Origin: Chara braunii
Taxonomy: Eukaryota > Streptophyta > Charophyceae > Charales > Characeae
Assembly: GCA_003427395.1 (NCBI GenBank)
Contig: BFEA01000030.1
Span: 4,135,763-4,163,704, forward strand
Direction of reading: 5' to 3'
Length of the DNA stretch: 27,942 nt
Below, piece by piece: positions 26,873-27,942 of this stretch (positions are counted from its first letter, which is position 1; the number at the start of each line of letters is the position of its first letter). A model generated the notes under the pieces. It did not search any database. It saw nothing but the letters and a program-made list of their open reading frames with translations, and had not been told where the DNA came from. Both the position numbers and the translations under genes were made by a program.

Positions 26873-27480
26873 GTGCGTTCATCACCGGCCAAGAACTGCT
26901 GAGACAGTGCCTGCCTGGTATGCACGCTCAGAGATGGAAATTTCCACTCATCATCCAGGTCGAATGAGTCATTTCTATTCGGGATATAGTAAAGTGTACG
27001 ACCTGAAGAACAGATCCTATTAAAGTACAGGTATCACTCTCCCGAACCTGGACTTTTAAAGGAAGCTTCCGAAACCGGGCGGAACAGTTATGGGAGGAGA
27101 GGCTGTGTGCGGGACCGAAATTTGTTTCGCCCTAATCTCCCGTTTTGGCGGCGTTTGGGGGCATATACTCAGCCGAGGGACTTTCCTCCACGCATCGGAC
27201 TGTATTTCCGACCACATGCAATCAGGGAAGGTCCCTTGTGGGAGCAGCCCTTGGAAAGGGGAGGGGAAGAAAGGTCCAGAGCGATAACAGAAACGTTTTC
27301 TGGCCGCAGTCTTATAGTCCCGTCATCAACGAGCTAAGGATAGAAAGTAGTTTGTGCGTCAGCTGCCCTTTTCTTTTACACCACTCAGCTGCCTTCGGCT
27401 CTGTTGGCTCTTTTTTTGGGGGGAAACTCTTCTGAAGTTACCCCTTTTTTTTGGGAAAAAAAATGTAAGGCTGGGCGGCA
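26873..27480. other. No gene or repeat recognised
   Basis: Frames here are short. Apart from T, G and A runs at 27410-27465, I see no structure I can name. Confidence 0.4.
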
Positions 27481-27492
27481 AGTACATAGTCT

Positions 27493-27639
27493 GCTCGGAC
27501 AAACCGATCATGTCTAGCCGATGCTCGGACAAACTGATCATGTCTAGCGGATGCTCCGACAAACTGATCATGTCTAGCGGATGCTGACAATCGAACCCAT
27601 ACATAGGCTGCTCGGACAAACTGATCATGTCTAGCGGAT
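27493..27639. repeat. 30-bp repeat, three tandem units plus one displaced
   Basis: GCTCGGACAAACYGATCATG with TCTAGCSGAT repeats at 27493, 27523, 27553 and 27610. The fourth is separated by a partial SINE piece containing AATCGAACCCATACATAGG. Thirty bases are ten codons, and the plus frame reads CSDKLIMSSG three times. This is an internal expansion of the SINE body that lies beside it. Confidence 0.9.
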
Positions 27640-27702
27640 GCTGAGAATCGAACCCATAGCCTCTCCGTTGCAATGCCAGTGCTCTACCCTACTGTGCTCT
27701 CA
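27637..27702 (-). mobile_element. tRNA-Ala(TGC)-derived SINE head, unit A
   Basis: The minus strand reads GAGAGCACAGTAGGGTAGAG (A box), CACTGGCATTGCAACGGAG with AGGC (anticodon arm with TGC), then GGGTTCGATTCTCAGCATCC (B box). This is the arrangement of tRNA-Ala with broken acceptor and anticodon stems, so it is a SINE promoter and not a functional tRNA. The downstream body on the minus strand is the 30-bp repeat cluster. Confidence 0.8.
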
Positions 27703-27710
27703 GACTTCTC

Positions 27711-27942
27711 CAGTGGACTTCTTCTGCTACTGTATAGGGTGTATGTAGGTTGCCAACCCAGCACCAACTGATTGTGTCCAGGGGAGGCTGAGGACGGACA
27801 TAATAGAACCCACAGCCTCCCCGTTGCAACGCCAGTGCTCTAGCCCACTTCGCTCCCAGGCTTGTCCAGTGGACTTCTTCTGCTACCGTGTCCAGTGAAG
27901 GGACACTGGCAAGATTCCTCGCAAGACCTGCATTGTTGAACC
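27711..27942 (-). mobile_element. Second SINE unit in tandem, 156-bp period
   Basis: CAGTGGACTTCTTCTGCTAC occurs at 27711 and 27867, 156 bases apart. Between lie an ACCAACTGATTGTGTCCAGG body (like ACAAACTGATCATGTCTAGC of unit A) and a more decayed tRNA-Ala-like head (CGTTGCAACGCCAGTGCTCT on plus). The B box here is degraded (GGGTTCTATTATG). The unit continues to the window edge. Confidence 0.75.

Noticed and set aside
27493-27660. CRISPR-like array (30-bp repeats)
   Set aside because: The units are contiguous without spacers, in eukaryotic DNA, and derive from a SINE body.
27637-27702. Functional tRNA-Ala gene
   Set aside because: Anticodon and acceptor stems are mispaired and a SINE body follows; the same head recurs in decayed form 156 bases away.

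Overview
This window is eukaryotic, repeat-dominated DNA. Nothing in it looks prokaryotic: there are no operons, no dense coding and no Shine-Dalgarno-led genes. Instead it holds microsatellites, long poly-A/T runs, tRNA-derived SINE heads, terminal-inverted-repeat (TIR) elements and decayed non-LTR retrotransposons. The LINE protein fragments resemble the plant/green-lineage type: a DUF4283-like region, a degenerate zinc knuckle, an endonuclease and a C-terminal zinc-binding domain. My best guess is a streptophyte alga or plant with a large genome, for example a charophyte such as Chara. That assignment is an inference with low to moderate confidence. Three single Ns (3238, 3717, 26449) show this is draft assembly, and each lies in a repeat or likely repeat.

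Layout. 1-535 is a GAA/GAC-rich microsatellite. 981-1092 is a small retroposon remnant between perfect 19-bp direct repeats. 1320-2062 is a degenerate TTACTAAGGGAG-type tandem array, followed by a TIR element (2157-2595) lying between two copies of a 95-bp duplicated segment. 3.2-4.5 kb holds retroposon pieces, a 134-bp tandem repeat and a short TTAA-flanked TIR element. 4637-5605 is the best candidate for a non-transposon reading frame (Ser-rich, then coiled coil); its 3' end runs into a roughly 178-bp tandem array that was once coding. 6.6-8.8 kb holds 100-bp, foldback, CA and 55-bp repeats. 9.7-15.2 kb contains several copies of one retroposon family, two with clear target-site duplications, plus a 453-bp tandem duplication and another TIR element.

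The right half is dominated by broken LINEs on the minus strand. ORF1 pieces lie at 24567-21130, the endonuclease domain at 20888-20343, and the C-terminal third of ORF2 with its 3' tail and poly-A at 18330-15791. The reverse transcriptase core is missing. Between these parts sit a second ORF2 C-terminal fragment in the opposite orientation (18385-18765), about 1.4 kb of unassigned sequence and a tRNA-like SINE (20165-20302). From 25.5 kb to the end there are a partial TIR element, an 18-bp triplet repeat, a tRNA-Ala-like SINE, short tandem duplications and a tandem pair of tRNA-Ala-derived SINE units.

No intact cellular gene was recognised. The most interesting signal is the retroposon family at about 3.3, 9.7, 12.1, 13.1, 15.1 and 15.8 kb. 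Four copies keep a 5' hairpin with two compensatory base-pair changes, three carry a second hairpin near the poly-A tail, and one copy sits exactly at the poly-A end of the LINE.
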